Positions 50,487 to 59,819 are shown, counted from the stretch's first letter. The stretch: 64,000 nucleotides of DNA from G965230065 sp965230065 (GCA_965230065.1 OZ245942.1:558001-622000); one strand, 5' to 3'. The notes: a model not told the origin generated them from the sequence alone. A program made the numbers and translations.

Positions 50487-52736
50487 TCATGAAGAGTTTG
50501 GCACTGAAAAACTGAAAGTACTGCCTTTGCCATACTCACTCTCTACCCAAATGCTGCCACCCAGCCTTTCTACAAAACCTTTGCATAGTTGCAGCCCTAA
50601 TCCGGTTCCTTTTTCCCCCTTTGTGCCCTGCACTGTATGGTTTCTGGTATTTGCAAATAGCATTTGGAGGGTTTCTTCTTGCATTCCTATGCCGTTATCT
50701 GTGACGGAAACGATTATCATGTTTTCGGCCAATCTGGCACTTATCGTTATCAGGCCATCTTTATGCGTAAATTTAATACTGTTTGATACCAGGTTTCTGA
50801 TTACTGTATCAAGCATATGCCCATCTGCAAATACCCGCAAGGTTTTGTCAACTGAAACGCGGATACCTATATTTTTCACCTTAGCCGCCTCAGCAAGGTG
50901 ATGAACCACTTTGGTTATCTCGAATGATAAATCTAACATGTGCGGTTTCAGGGCTATTTCATCTGATTGCGTGCTCACCCACATGAGCAAATCATCCAGC
51001 AGGTCTAACAGGTTTACAGCACTTTGCCTGAGCAATGACAAATACGTATCCAGTTCTTTATGCTGCAAGTCTTTCACTTCCATATCGATCAAATCCAACA
51101 GTCCAATACAGCTTGAAAGCGGGCTTCTGAGGTCATGTCCAATAACAGAAAACAACTTATTTTTTTGGGCATTAATTTCCTCCAGCCTTTGCAAAACACC
51201 CACCCTTTCTGTTACATCCCGGGAGACAGTTTGCAGCATAATTACTTCTCCACTTTCATCTTTGATGGGCTTTGTATTGGTAGAAAACCAAATATAGGAA
51301 CCGTCTTTTTTTTGAATACGGTATTCCATGTTGGGTATTTCCTCCCCAGCGTTTGCCGGCGTATGTGAACCTTCCCTGATTCGTTCAATATCTTCAGGAT
51401 GAAAAAATGCATACGGGGTTTGGCCGATGAGCTCTTTGGGCTTAAACCCTAATATTTTATATACCGAAGGGCTAAGATATTGGTACGTACCATCTGGTGC
51501 ATGTAAAGCCACCATATCCAGCATGTTATCGGCCAGTAAGCGATATTTTTTTTCATTTTCGCTTAGTTTTTTCTCTGACAGGATTCTGTCCGTAATATCA
51601 CGTTGAATACCAAAATGCCCTGCAATTTTCCCTTCATCATCATACATACAAATATAATCCCCTTCTACCCACATTTCTGTACCATCAAAACGGCGGTTTT
51701 TAGACTCTATGTGTAAGCGTCCTTTAGTAAATAACTCTTTCCAGGCTTTCTTCCCTTCTTCTATGCCTTGTTCAAAAAAGTCTGCAGGGGTAAGGCCAAT
51801 GAAGTTTTCCCTGCTTGTGCGGAACTGTTCCAGCATAGCATCATTAACGCGGGTAATGCGCTGTTGCTTAAATACATGCTCTATCAAAGCATCTTTATCA
51901 ACGGTATCATCCCATTGGATGGGCTTATCCAGCATCATAAAGAAAAAACCGTCAAGTGCCTGGGTAAAAAAAGCGTCTAACTGCCGCTGGCTCCAGCGCA
52001 ATGCTGCTTCGGCCGCTTTTTGCACTGTAATATCCCGAATAGCCGCCGACACCAAGGTGCCTTCTTCTGCTTTAAAAGGGCTCAAACTGATTTCTATTGG
52101 AAACTGCCCACCACTTTTCTTCTGTCCGAGCAACTCCATGCCGGTGCCCATGGGCCTGGCTTTAGGGTTTTTAAAAAATGCTTCCCTGTGCTTTATATGC
52201 TTTTGACCGAGTTGGCCTGGTAAAAGCATTTCTACATCCTGCCCGAGCAGCTCACTTTTTTTGTAACCAAAAAGTTGCTCTGTTTGGGCATTTACCAATA
52301 CAATTTGCCCCGAAGCATTTACAATTACCATAGCATCGGGGGCAGTTTCCAGCAGGGCCTGTGCTTTGCTTGCCGCATTGCGGTATTCCGTGATTTTTCG
52401 TTCAATACAGGAAATGCCAATAATTTTATTCTTCTCACCTTTGATTACCGAATAGGAAACTGAAACCTTTACCTTTTTTTTCTCTATGGTAACCCGCTGG
52501 CTTTCAAAAGGATCCGCATATTCATTGAGAAGGAGGTTCTCTTTAATTTGGTCAAATTCTGAAAGTATGGCTTTTGGTAAAAGAGTAGTAAATGGCTGGC
52601 CAATCAGGTCATCTTCCTGGTATCCGTAAAATTTTTGTGCAGCAGGGTTGGCATAAATAATAGTACCCGTGAGGTCAATGCCAATGATCATATCACTGGC
52701 TGTGTGTACAAGCGTATTGGTGAGCAGGTGGTCCAT
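50487..52736 (-). CDS. multi-PAS hybrid-free sensor histidine kinase
   Basis: 749 aa from the ATG at 52736; a longer TTG start at 52778 is less likely. There are four PAS domains at about residues 5-110, 125-235, 245-380 and 395-510 (IDLTGTIIYANPAAQKFYGY, VNASGQIVLVNAQTEQLFGY and similar). A HisKA helix follows (KLFSVIGHDLRSPLSS, phospho-His), then HATPase_c with N box (LVSNSIKFTH), G1 (VTDNGIGM) and G2 (GTGLGLQLCKGF). There are no membrane segments, so it is a soluble sensor, perhaps redox- or ligand-sensing through PAS. No response regulator is adjacent. Confidence 0.94.
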   Translation of the reverse strand: MDHLLTNTLVHTASDMIIGIDLTGTIIYANPAAQKFYGYQEDDLIGQPFTTLLPKAILSEFDQIKENLLLNEYADPFESQRVTIEKKKVKVSVSYSVIKGEKNKIIGISCIERKITEYRNAASKAQALLETAPDAMVIVNASGQIVLVNAQTEQLFGYKKSELLGQDVEMLLPGQLGQKHIKHREAFFKNPKARPMGTGMELLGQKKSGGQFPIEISLSPFKAEEGTLVSAAIRDITVQKAAEAALRWSQRQLDAFFTQALDGFFFMMLDKPIQWDDTVDKDALIEHVFKQQRITRVNDAMLEQFRTSRENFIGLTPADFFEQGIEEGKKAWKELFTKGRLHIESKNRRFDGTEMWVEGDYICMYDDEGKIAGHFGIQRDITDRILSEKKLSENEKKYRLLADNMLDMVALHAPDGTYQYLSPSVYKILGFKPKELIGQTPYAFFHPEDIERIREGSHTPANAGEEIPNMEYRIQKKDGSYIWFSTNTKPIKDESGEVIMLQTVSRDVTERVGVLQRLEEINAQKNKLFSVIGHDLRSPLSSCIGLLDLIDMEVKDLQHKELDTYLSLLRQSAVNLLDLLDDLLMWVSTQSDEIALKPHMLDLSFEITKVVHHLAEAAKVKNIGIRVSVDKTLRVFADGHMLDTVIRNLVSNSIKFTHKDGLITISARLAENMIIVSVTDNGIGMQEETLQMLFANTRNHTVQGTKGEKGTGLGLQLCKGFVERLGGSIWVESEYGKGSTFSFSVPNSS

Positions 52737-53069
52737 TTGCTTTGTTTTTAAGCTTATTAAATGCCATTGGCATGACAAGCTTTACTGTCTCCTATGCTAC
52801 ACTTGACCTTCAAAAAAATATCAAAAAATATACATTAACGCATGACTTTACAGAATATATGCTACTGAATAGACCACTTAAAAATTTGGCTAAATTGATT
52901 GGTTAGTAATCTTTTAAAAAAATAATATACGATCAGGTCACTCTAAACATGTCTTTAATATATCCTTTTTCCCGATTAATTTCAAACAAATTCCCTTATC
53001 AAAGGTGCTAATTTGTACAGCGGAAAGGGTTTTAAGTAACCTAATAACTCAATTTACGCAGGTAAACCG
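52737..53069. other. intergenic region between kinase and murF
   Basis: The 333 bp between the chosen kinase start and the murF stop are A/T-rich. No coding frame, hairpin with a T-run, or promoter box stands out. Confidence 0.5.
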
Positions 53070-54356
53070 TTATAATTTTTCCACCAATGTTTCCAATGCC
53101 ATCCCCCGGGAAGCTTTAATTAGCACAATTGCCTTATCAATAACGGTTTTTTCCAAATAGCTTTCCAAAGCTTTTTTCTCTGAAAAATATTCAGAGGCAG
53201 GACAGGCCCGGGCGGTGGTTTGCATGTGTTTTCCGCATAACAAAACCAGGTCAAAATTTGCCTTTGTTAATACCTGGCCCAATTCATGATGTTCTTTCTC
53301 CGTATCTTCTCCCAGCTCGTACATATCTCCCAGGATTACGACCTTTTGTTTGGCTTGCATATGTTGCAGGTTTTTTATGGCTGCCAGCATAGAATCAGGA
53401 TTGGCATTGTAGGCATCCAGAATGATAGTGTTGTTTCCTTTTTTTACTACTTCAGAACGTTTGTTGGTAGGGTTATAAGCTTTCACTGCTTCGTTGGCAG
53501 CCTTTGCAGGAACTTCAAAATATTTACCAATGCACAAAGCTGCCGCAATGTTGTTGAAATTATACGTGCCCAAAAGCTGGGTGTGTATTTCATTACCCTG
53601 CTCATCCCGATAGATAATGAATGGGTCGGCACCGAGCAGTTCGCAGTGGTAATAGTCATTTGCTGCCGGATAAAACAAGGGTTTTTCAAATCGCTTGCTC
53701 ATGTTGGCCAGTATTTCGTCCTGTGAGTTGATGAATACCGTGCCTTTGGTTTGGATGAGATAATGGTACTGCTCACTCTCGCCCCTGATGGCCCCGTCAA
53801 ATCCGCCAAAGCCTTCCAGGTGGGCTTTGCCAATGTTGGTGGTGAGGCCGTGGGTAGGTTCGGCAATCTGGCATAGCTCTGCAATATCGCCTACTTTATT
53901 GGCGCCGAGTTCAATCACGGCAATTTCAGTATCTTTTGAAATGGAGAGTATAGTAAGCGGTACGCCAATGTGGTTGTTCAAATTTCCTTTGGTAGCATGG
54001 GTCTTGTATTTCCTGCTGAGCACGGCGGTTAACAGTTCTTTGGTGGTAGTTTTACCGTTGGTGCCATTGATGCCAATAAACGGAATATTGAGTTGTTTGC
54101 GGTGATGATTGGCTAATTGCTGCAAAGCGGTGAGCACATCTTCTACCAAAATGAAGCGCTCATCTTTCCGGTATTTTTCTTCATCAACCACAGCAAATTT
54201 CGCCCCTTTTTGCACTGCCTCGGCAGCATAAGCATTGGCATTAAAATTTGGGCCTTTTAGTGCAAAAAACAGGGTGTCTGGAGATATACTGCGCGTATCC
54301 GTGGAAACTCCGGTACAGGAAAGAAATTTTTGGTACAAATCTGCCATCATTTGCAT
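53070..54356 (-). CDS. murF: UDP-N-acetylmuramoyl-tripeptide--D-alanyl-D-alanine ligase
   Basis: 428 aa. The MurF N-terminal segment (STDTRSISPDTLFFALKGPNFNANAY) is followed by the Mur ligase P-loop GINGTNGKTTTKEL, the central LNNHIGVPLTIL and IELGANKVGDI, and the C-terminal block ILDAYNANPDSMLAAI and VILGDMYELGE. It adds D-Ala-D-Ala to the UDP-MurNAc-tripeptide in cytosolic peptidoglycan synthesis. It stands alone rather than in a dcw cluster, as is common in this phylum. Confidence 0.97.
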   Translation of the reverse strand: MQMMADLYQKFLSCTGVSTDTRSISPDTLFFALKGPNFNANAYAAEAVQKGAKFAVVDEEKYRKDERFILVEDVLTALQQLANHHRKQLNIPFIGINGTNGKTTTKELLTAVLSRKYKTHATKGNLNNHIGVPLTILSISKDTEIAVIELGANKVGDIAELCQIAEPTHGLTTNIGKAHLEGFGGFDGAIRGESEQYHYLIQTKGTVFINSQDEILANMSKRFEKPLFYPAANDYYHCELLGADPFIIYRDEQGNEIHTQLLGTYNFNNIAAALCIGKYFEVPAKAANEAVKAYNPTNKRSEVVKKGNNTIILDAYNANPDSMLAAIKNLQHMQAKQKVVILGDMYELGEDTEKEHHELGQVLTKANFDLVLLCGKHMQTTARACPASEYFSEKKALESYLEKTVIDKAIVLIKASRGMALETLVEKL

Positions 54357-54512
54357 TTATATTTTTTTTGCAATTTACAGGAAATTTCAGCAGGGTAACA
54401 ATCCGATTATTTTTTTATATTAGTAGAAGGCTTAGGCAGGGGCGCATAACTTACTTGCGCGATTCAGGGTTTAAATAAGTAAGGATGATATTAACCCAAA
54501 AAACTATTTTAT

Positions 54513-55562
54513 ATGAAACGTTCTTCTACCTTTCTGTTTTCAAACAAGTATTTGCTCATCAGCAGTTCGCTGGCCTTGTTACTGCTCATGAGTAACTTCA
54601 ACAGCTCTCCTCCACCTCCTGATTGGGACGCCAACACGCCTGTACATGAAGTTTTGCAATATCTGGGAGAAACGCCTCCTGACCATTATTTGGACAACAT
54701 TACTCCAGAAATGGTCAGACGTGGCGAAGATATTATCAAAAAAGGCCGCACTGTTGGGCCTGATGGTACACTATCCGGTTACGTAAGCAAGTTTTACGAT
54801 TGTACATCCTGCCACAATATTACCATTGAAGACCCCGATTTGCGGGCATCTGACCCGGAAGCGCGCCTGGATTTTGTGCAAAAAAAAAATCTTCCCTTTT
54901 TGCAAGGCACTACTTTTTATGGCAGTGTCAATAAAGAAACCTGGTACAACGATGATTATGTGAAAAAATATGGCGACATGGTATACGCAGCCAATGAAGA
55001 CATCAAAGCGGCCATTCAGCTTTGTGCCACTGAGTGCGCCCAGGGCCGGCGAGTCACCGACTGGGAAATGGAGGCCATTCTGGCTTATCTCTGGGATTTG
55101 GGCTACAAACTGGGCGATCTGAACATGACAGCGGCTGACTATCAAAAATTAAATGCCCAAGCAGCCGAACAGGCCAACTACAAAGATTTGAGAGAATGGA
55201 TCAAAAGTTTTTACTTGCTAAAGTCTCCCGCTACTTACGTAGAGATGCCCGAAGATAAACAAGCCGGTTACCCGTATGAAGGTAACGCTGAAAGGGGGAA
55301 AGCTATTTACAACTCCAGTTGCCAGTATTGTCACAAGCCGTATGGCGTATCTAATTTCTGGCTTGACGATTCGGAACTTACTTTTCGAAAACTGCGCCGA
55401 AATATAGCAAAAGACAATAATTTCTCTATTTATAAGATGATCAGGCAGGGAACCTATGCCGTGCCCGGCCACAAGCCTTACATGCCTTTGTACACCAAAG
55501 AACGCATGAGCGACCAGCAGGTGGAAGACTTACGGGCTTTTATTGAGAACAGGGCTATTTAA
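54513..55562 (+). CDS. diheme c-type cytochrome, SoxA/TsdA-like arrangement
   Basis: 349 aa with an N-terminal hydrophobic signal (LLISSSLALLLLMS). Two heme-binding motifs are present: Cys97-T-S-Cys100-His101 (CTSCH) and Cys270-Q-Y-Cys273-His274 (CQYCH). Between them are TFYGSVNKETWYN and Cys171/Cys175 (LCATECAQGRRVTDWEMEAILAYLWDLG), a pattern resembling the central part of SoxA/TsdA cytochromes. A role in sulfur-compound oxidation is possible but unproven; an electron-transfer cytochrome is certain. The neighbouring DUF5777 barrel gene is convergent. Confidence 0.9.
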   Translation: MKRSSTFLFSNKYLLISSSLALLLLMSNFNSSPPPPDWDANTPVHEVLQYLGETPPDHYLDNITPEMVRRGEDIIKKGRTVGPDGTLSGYVSKFYDCTSCHNITIEDPDLRASDPEARLDFVQKKNLPFLQGTTFYGSVNKETWYNDDYVKKYGDMVYAANEDIKAAIQLCATECAQGRRVTDWEMEAILAYLWDLGYKLGDLNMTAADYQKLNAQAAEQANYKDLREWIKSFYLLKSPATYVEMPEDKQAGYPYEGNAERGKAIYNSSCQYCHKPYGVSNFWLDDSELTFRKLRRNIAKDNNFSIYKMIRQGTYAVPGHKPYMPLYTKERMSDQQVEDLRAFIENRAI

Positions 55563-55619
55563 GTAGGCAGCGGCAGTAGGCAGGTAGCAGTCAGTTACTG
55601 CCTTTTGCTGCTGCCTACT
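55562..55619 (+). repeat. GGCAGTAGGCAG-word palindrome between convergent genes
   Basis: AGTAGGCAGCGGCA (55562-55575) pairs with TGCTGCTGCCTACT (55606-55619), 14 bp with one G-T type mismatch. Inner words (GTAGGCAGGTAGCAG, TTACTGCC) allow further pairing. It starts at the last base of the cytochrome stop codon and ends 15 bp before the stop of the convergent DUF5777 gene, so a bidirectional transcription end is plausible. Confidence 0.6.
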
Positions 55620-55633
55620 GCTACTTAATTTTG

Positions 55634-56470
55634 CTACTGGTAGTTCTTTCCTCCTACCCGGAACGTTCGGGTAATATTAAAGCCAAACCTGATTTTTCCA
55701 TCAAAGAAATCATCCCTTGTATCGGTAATAAAAACTTTTTCTGTCATGCCTACGCTGTTGGTGAAGTTCAGTTGGAAAATGTGTCCGTTGGTTTCAATTT
55801 CCAACCCAATGCCCACTGAATTGTAATATCCATCCAGCAACTGATCGGGCAAATTGTAGAAGTATTCACCGATGATGGCCAGGGTTTTGGAAATCTGGTA
55901 CTTTCCTCCAAACCCTAAAGAAATAACAGCAGTTTTATCATCTACCAAAGTTTCGCTGTTGCGCAAAACAAGCGTAGGACTAAATTGTAAAGAAAACCGA
56001 TCGCTGAATTTTCGCCCGATAATGGGAGTAAATGTAAAAAAGGATTTATTCTGAAACGAACCTTCATCCTGACTGAGGTTGGTACCTACGCTGGAATAAA
56101 GCGTCATGGTGATGGGCATGCGTCCTTCTCTTTGTAAAAGCAGTTTGTATTTAAGATAAGCATCCAGAGGTTTATCAGCTACATTGCTTCTGCCAATGCC
56201 TACCATCAGCCTGTTGGTTATGCCATAGTCAAAGCCGAGGCGAATATTGGCAATGTCTAACCCCCAGAGTTCATCTGCCCCCAGGTCAAGCGTGCCAAAC
56301 CTGTGGGAAATGATAAATTTCAGCACTCCTTTCTCTTCAGTCTCTACAGACTGGCTATTGATCAGGCGGGTGTCTTTAAAAGTTTTGTATACGTACGGAT
56401 AATCGTCATTTTGTGCAAATGCATACGAATAAGACAGGAAAATGAGCAAGAATAAGTAAACATGTTTCAT
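55634..56470 (-). CDS. DUF5777 family beta-barrel protein
   Basis: 278 aa with a signal peptide ending in AFAQ (about residue 19). It is recognised by FKDTRLINSQSVETEEKGVL and FIISHRFGTLDLGADELWGL, which open the DUF5777 family, followed by regular amphipathic strands up to FGFNITRTFRVGGKNY. Outer-membrane location predicted. Family members often sit next to c-type cytochrome genes, as here, but no function is established. Confidence 0.9.
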   Translation of the reverse strand: MKHVYLFLLIFLSYSYAFAQNDDYPYVYKTFKDTRLINSQSVETEEKGVLKFIISHRFGTLDLGADELWGLDIANIRLGFDYGITNRLMVGIGRSNVADKPLDAYLKYKLLLQREGRMPITMTLYSSVGTNLSQDEGSFQNKSFFTFTPIIGRKFSDRFSLQFSPTLVLRNSETLVDDKTAVISLGFGGKYQISKTLAIIGEYFYNLPDQLLDGYYNSVGIGLEIETNGHIFQLNFTNSVGMTEKVFITDTRDDFFDGKIRFGFNITRTFRVGGKNYQ

Positions 56471-56671
56471 GGGTAGTATATATGGTTAATGTGAAAAATG
56501 ATTCGAAAAAAAGAAGCTACCTTATGCAAAATCCAAGTCAATATTTCATGCATGGCAATGGTTATATCTATAATTTTACAAAATTCTTCACGATTTCGGG
56601 CATCTTTGGTGCTTATAATTGAGCCAGCATGTGTTTTGTGAAGTATAAACGGTATACTTTAGATGGTAGGT

Positions 56672-56745
56672 TCGCAAAGTGACAGCAGCAGTGGGCAGTC
56701 GCACAAGAACTGCTTTCTGCAACTGTCTGTTGCTCCTCACACTGT
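56672..56745 (+). repeat. CAGCAGTGGGCAGT-word palindrome
   Basis: Left words GACAGCAGCAGTGGGCAGTCGC face right words GCAACTGTCTGTTGCTCC, which are their imperfect complement, around AAGAACTGCTTTCT. The vocabulary resembles the element at 55562-55619. It overlaps the 3' end of the VTT membrane-protein gene. Confidence 0.45.
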
Positions 56746-57306
56746 CCATAAAAACCACCCTAAAATGGCAAAACGGGCAAAGCGGGCAGCTGAATAAAGG
56801 ACATATTTCCTGATTGGAAAATGAAAAGTAGCACTCAAAAAACTAATGGTAGCAAAAGGAAGGGGCGTAAGTGCTGATAAAATGATGACAAATCCGCCAA
56901 ACTTTGAATATATACCAGCATAATACCGGAAAGAATCCAATTGGGTCAGTCTTTTCAAAAAGTTGATTTGTTTGGCTTTGGTACCCGCCCAGTAAGCAAT
57001 GAACGCCCCTGTGTAAGAAAGCACAGCTAATAATAGCACGTAGAAAATATAAGTAAATAAAGGCTCTTTTTTCGCCCAGAGAATGAAAAACTCCAGCGGA
57101 ATAATACCAAACAATGTTTCAGAAGTGAAAAAGATCATGAATATCAACCCGGGCTCTCCGGTAAATGGGGACAAATATTGATTCCAATGATGGGGAATAA
57201 ACCTTTCAATCAGCAGATACCCGCCCACAATTACACCCAGCCAGATCAACGCCTTTATTCCGGAAGAAAGGACAAATTGATAGTACTCTTTTCGGTCTTT
57301 ATCCAT
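56737..57306 (-). CDS. VTT/DedA-like inner-membrane protein
   Basis: 189 aa with about five hydrophobic segments. The C-terminal part carries the VTT (SNARE-associated/DedA) feature: YSKFGGFVIILSALTPLPFATISFLSA followed by an Arg-containing helix (ARFARFAILGW). DedA proteins are lipid flippases or help maintain the proton motive force. The protein is shorter than classical DedA and lacks a clear N-terminal re-entrant loop, so the assignment is to the broader VTT group. Monocistronic. Confidence 0.8.
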   Translation of the reverse strand: MDKDRKEYYQFVLSSGIKALIWLGVIVGGYLLIERFIPHHWNQYLSPFTGEPGLIFMIFFTSETLFGIIPLEFFILWAKKEPLFTYIFYVLLLAVLSYTGAFIAYWAGTKAKQINFLKRLTQLDSFRYYAGIYSKFGGFVIILSALTPLPFATISFLSATFHFPIRKYVLYSAARFARFAILGWFLWTV

Positions 57307-57616
57307 TTAAATTTTGCAAACCCACGTTTAATATTTGGCACACTCAGCCGAGCATTCCACTATCTTTCTAATCAGTAGTGAATATTATTAACATATACAA
57401 ACGCCTTCCATACCATCAAGGTTAAGAAGTTAGATGAATATTGACAAGGGTTTATGGCGCTTAACGGCTTTCGAGAGGATTGACAATGCATTCGTACCAG
57501 GATAAAATAATAAAGCATGGACAATAGTGAGGCTATCAGAGCCATACTTTCTATTGGAGATACCGATGGGCTATGCTATTGTGTAGGCAAATTTACCAGT
57601 AAAAACCGCGCCCTTG
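57307..57616. other. intergenic region with no supported gene
   Basis: 310 bp. A 39-codon frame beginning with ATG at 57517 runs into the 3' end of the convergent lipoprotein gene and has no family features. No strong hairpin or promoter was seen. Confidence 0.5.
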
Positions 57617-58228
57617 TTATTGTACGGAAATATTAAAAGTATAATCAAAGTCTGATGCACCATCATTCACTCCTGTACTTTCAGATTTAATGGTGGGCTG
57701 GTGCTTGAGAACAACCCTCAGTGTTCCGATCTTGCCCGCATCATTGGTTACCCACAAGGTCTCCATACCTAAAGGCAACTCATTTTCATCCCTGTCCTGG
57801 TAATTAATCTCCTCCCTATTCTTTTGGATGTCAGCACTGGGAGGATCCGTGAAAATATCCCCTGTTCCGCCAAAGAAAAACTGGTGTGCTTTATCTTCTT
57901 TTTTTATTTCCATCGTAATATCATATCCTTCATCTTTGGAGCCAAGCATCTCATTAAAAACTTCTATAGAAAGAAGATAAGGAGTATTGGGATCTAATAC
58001 AACATCTTCTATAATGGCATTTTCCGGTCCATCACCATCCGGGTCCACCGCTTGATATACGTATACATTACCTCCCAGCACAGGTGCAAAAACCAAACGA
58101 GTAGTAGTGATAGTCTCCGGAGTATTTTCTACAGCAGGTTCGGCCTTCTCACAACCATTGTAAACCAAGCATATCGCACAAAAGACCAAAGGATGTATAA
58201 ACCAATTCTGTATCACTTTTTTCTTCAT
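57617..58228 (-). CDS. predicted lipoprotein, calcium-type Asp-rich segment, unknown function
   Basis: 203 aa from the ATG at 58228 (MKKKVIQNW). A hydrophobic segment ends at lipobox YNGC (about residue 26). The body contains VDPDGDGPENAIIEDVVL, a D-x-D-G-D-G loop that could bind calcium, then a beta-rich part and a C-terminal TFNISVQ. Similar architecture is common in Bacteroidota surface lipoproteins, but I recognise no named family. Upstream in-frame codons to 58261 would bury the signal. Confidence 0.8.
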   Translation of the reverse strand: MKKKVIQNWFIHPLVFCAICLVYNGCEKAEPAVENTPETITTTRLVFAPVLGGNVYVYQAVDPDGDGPENAIIEDVVLDPNTPYLLSIEVFNEMLGSKDEGYDITMEIKKEDKAHQFFFGGTGDIFTDPPSADIQKNREEINYQDRDENELPLGMETLWVTNDAGKIGTLRVVLKHQPTIKSESTGVNDGASDFDYTFNISVQ

Positions 58229-58587
58229 AATACTTCTAATTTGAATGCCGGGATATAGCACAAATTCTGATCTAAAGAAGGGGTTATGTAAGAAGCAGGT
58301 AATGAAATGAGGAAGAAAGAGGTGGCGTTTGGGCTGCGATACAATTTTTAACCGACTACAGGTACCAACTATCTTTACTGATTTTCTTTCCGATTATCCA
58401 ATTTGAAAGTAATTTTGCATATCCCTTTACTCAGGATATATGTCTGTGATAATATAAAGAAAGCTGTTTCGTTTATGCATAATAAGAGGAAATAGCCTCA
58501 AGGAAGGTATTTTTAAAAATTATTCACGATACTTTCAACCTTTTACTGAAATTGCGTGTCCTTTAATTGAGGAAGTTAATATTACTT
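58229..58587. other. intergenic region with no clear content
   Basis: About 360 bp between divergent genes. A/T-rich; no hairpin, repeat of note or reliable promoter box was recognised. Confidence 0.45.
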
Positions 58588-58902
58588 ATGGAACCAGTAA
58601 GAACGCCTAGCCAAGCATTAGTGATTTTTATTTTTTTAATGATTACTATTTTTAATTTTAACGCTGAGGAAGAACACGAGCAGTCTTCTTCTACATATGC
58701 TGAGCTGTACCATACTCCTGAAACGTGGATATTAGGTGCTGAAAACATACCATCGATACATCAGCAGCGAGGCTTACAAAACATGGCGCCCTACCCTACC
58801 GATACAAACACATTATTTCATCTGGTGAATTATCAGGAAGTGAAAAAACAGCGAAATAAGTTTACTAATTTTGTACGCTCAGCAGTGTGGACAATGCGCT
58901 AA
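58588..58902 (+). CDS. small protein with one N-terminal hydrophobic helix, unknown
   Basis: 104 aa from the ATG at 58588; a TTG at 58567 would add seven residues. One hydrophobic stretch (ALVIFIFLMITIFNF, about 10-24) acts as a signal or membrane anchor, followed by an acidic EEEHEQSSS segment and a polar remainder ending in a basic tail. No family recognised. A hairpin terminator directly after the gene supports transcription, but reality as a protein remains uncertain. Confidence 0.45.
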   Translation: MEPVRTPSQALVIFIFLMITIFNFNAEEEHEQSSSTYAELYHTPETWILGAENIPSIHQQRGLQNMAPYPTDTNTLFHLVNYQEVKKQRNKFTNFVRSAVWTMR

Positions 58903-58922
58903 AACTTGCAGGAATGGCATAA

Positions 58923-58956
58923 AAAAACCATTGCCGGAATTTCAGCAATGGTTTTT
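58923..58956. terminator. bidirectional intrinsic terminator
   Basis: AAAAACCATTGC (58923-58934) pairs perfectly with GCAATGGTTTTT (58945-58956) around a 10-nt loop. Both an A-run on the left and a T-run on the right fit termination from either side of the convergent genes 58588-58902 and 58990-59454. Confidence 0.85.
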
Positions 58957-58989
58957 AAAATATTTTTGTTAAGTCTAATGCTGCCAGGG

Positions 58990-59454
58990 TTATGATTCGC
59001 CTCCCTTTGCAGATTTCAATGTTTGTACAATTTGCGTATAGCGTGCTTTGATGTCACTATCTGAAGCAATGCCTTTCTTCACAGCAGAATATGTTTTTGC
59101 CCCTAATACTCTTTTTACCATTGTTTTGAAAGCATCGTTAAACTCTGATGTTCTTTCACTTTGCATTTTATTCACGTTATTAATGAACTGCTTCTCTACA
59201 TCATTTGCCGGGGCTTCGCCTCCTGCCAATGCATTATAGCGATTTTTGATAGCAGGATCTTGTTTTTCAACATACTCTGTAACCTGGGCAGAAAGCTCAG
59301 CTTTGAAGAGGTCAAGCGTTTCCATCAATACAGCATATTTGTATAAATCTGCATCAGCCACTTCCTGGGCGTAGGTGTTAACAGAAAACACACCCAAAAG
59401 ACACACAGAAAGAAACCCGCGGACAAAAACCTTACTGTAATTTTTCTTACTCAT
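58990..59454 (-). CDS. secreted protein of unknown function
   Basis: 154 aa with a signal peptide (VFVRGFLSVCLLGVFSVNTYAQ, cleavage about residue 29). The mature part is helical and charged (LYKYAVLMETLDLFKAELSAQV, ASDSDIKARYTQIVQTLKS) with no cysteine. I recognise no named domain; short helical periplasmic proteins of this kind are frequent in Cytophagales. Transcribed alone toward the shared terminator at 58923. Confidence 0.8.
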   Translation of the reverse strand: MSKKNYSKVFVRGFLSVCLLGVFSVNTYAQEVADADLYKYAVLMETLDLFKAELSAQVTEYVEKQDPAIKNRYNALAGGEAPANDVEKQFINNVNKMQSERTSEFNDAFKTMVKRVLGAKTYSAVKKGIASDSDIKARYTQIVQTLKSAKGGES

Positions 59455-59819
59455 AGTTGTACTTTTTAAACTTTAATGGATAAATTAAGAAAGAAATAAA
59501 TATGAATTATATCAAAAATACAAATGATTCTTTAAATTATTTTTGATTTTTATGACAATGAGCTAACAAATAAGTCATGAAATTTTTAATTTTTCAACAA
59601 TTCGATGGGTTTTTCATGTTTTTTTACCCAATTAGCTTATTCATTACAAAAGTTACACCAGTAGCCTAATTATTGACATTTATTTTTTTCTGCATTCACT
59701 TTTTATTCCTCCCGGAAAAAACGCGTCATATTTTTTACTGACAAAATGTCACTTTTTATCCACCTATTCTTAACTTTGTACGTTACAGCATACACACTCT
59801 TTTAAATTGATATTATAAC
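59455..59819. other. A/T-rich intergenic region upstream of miaB with a 13-bp palindrome
   Basis: 365 bp without a gene. It contains TGACA-AAA-TGTCA (59739-59751), a perfect palindrome 20 bp before a good -7 box (59771-59778), so it overlaps the expected -33 region of the miaB promoter and could be an operator. Confidence 0.45.
59771..59778 (+). promoter_or_regulatory. -7 promoter box (TAACTTTG) for the miaB cluster
   Basis: TAACTTTG followed by TACG matches the Bacteroidota -7 consensus TANNTTTG, 42 bp before the miaB start codon. No canonical -33 TTTG is visible; the place is taken by the TGACA-AAA-TGTCA palindrome. Confidence 0.5.

Noticed and set aside
57517..57636. 39-codon open frame before the lipoprotein gene
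   Set aside because: Overlaps the 3' end of a convergent real gene and has no supporting feature beyond an ATG.
59020..59239. Short plus-strand frames opposite the secreted protein at 58990-59454
   Set aside because: The minus-strand product has a clear signal peptide and shares the terminator; the opposite frames lack features.
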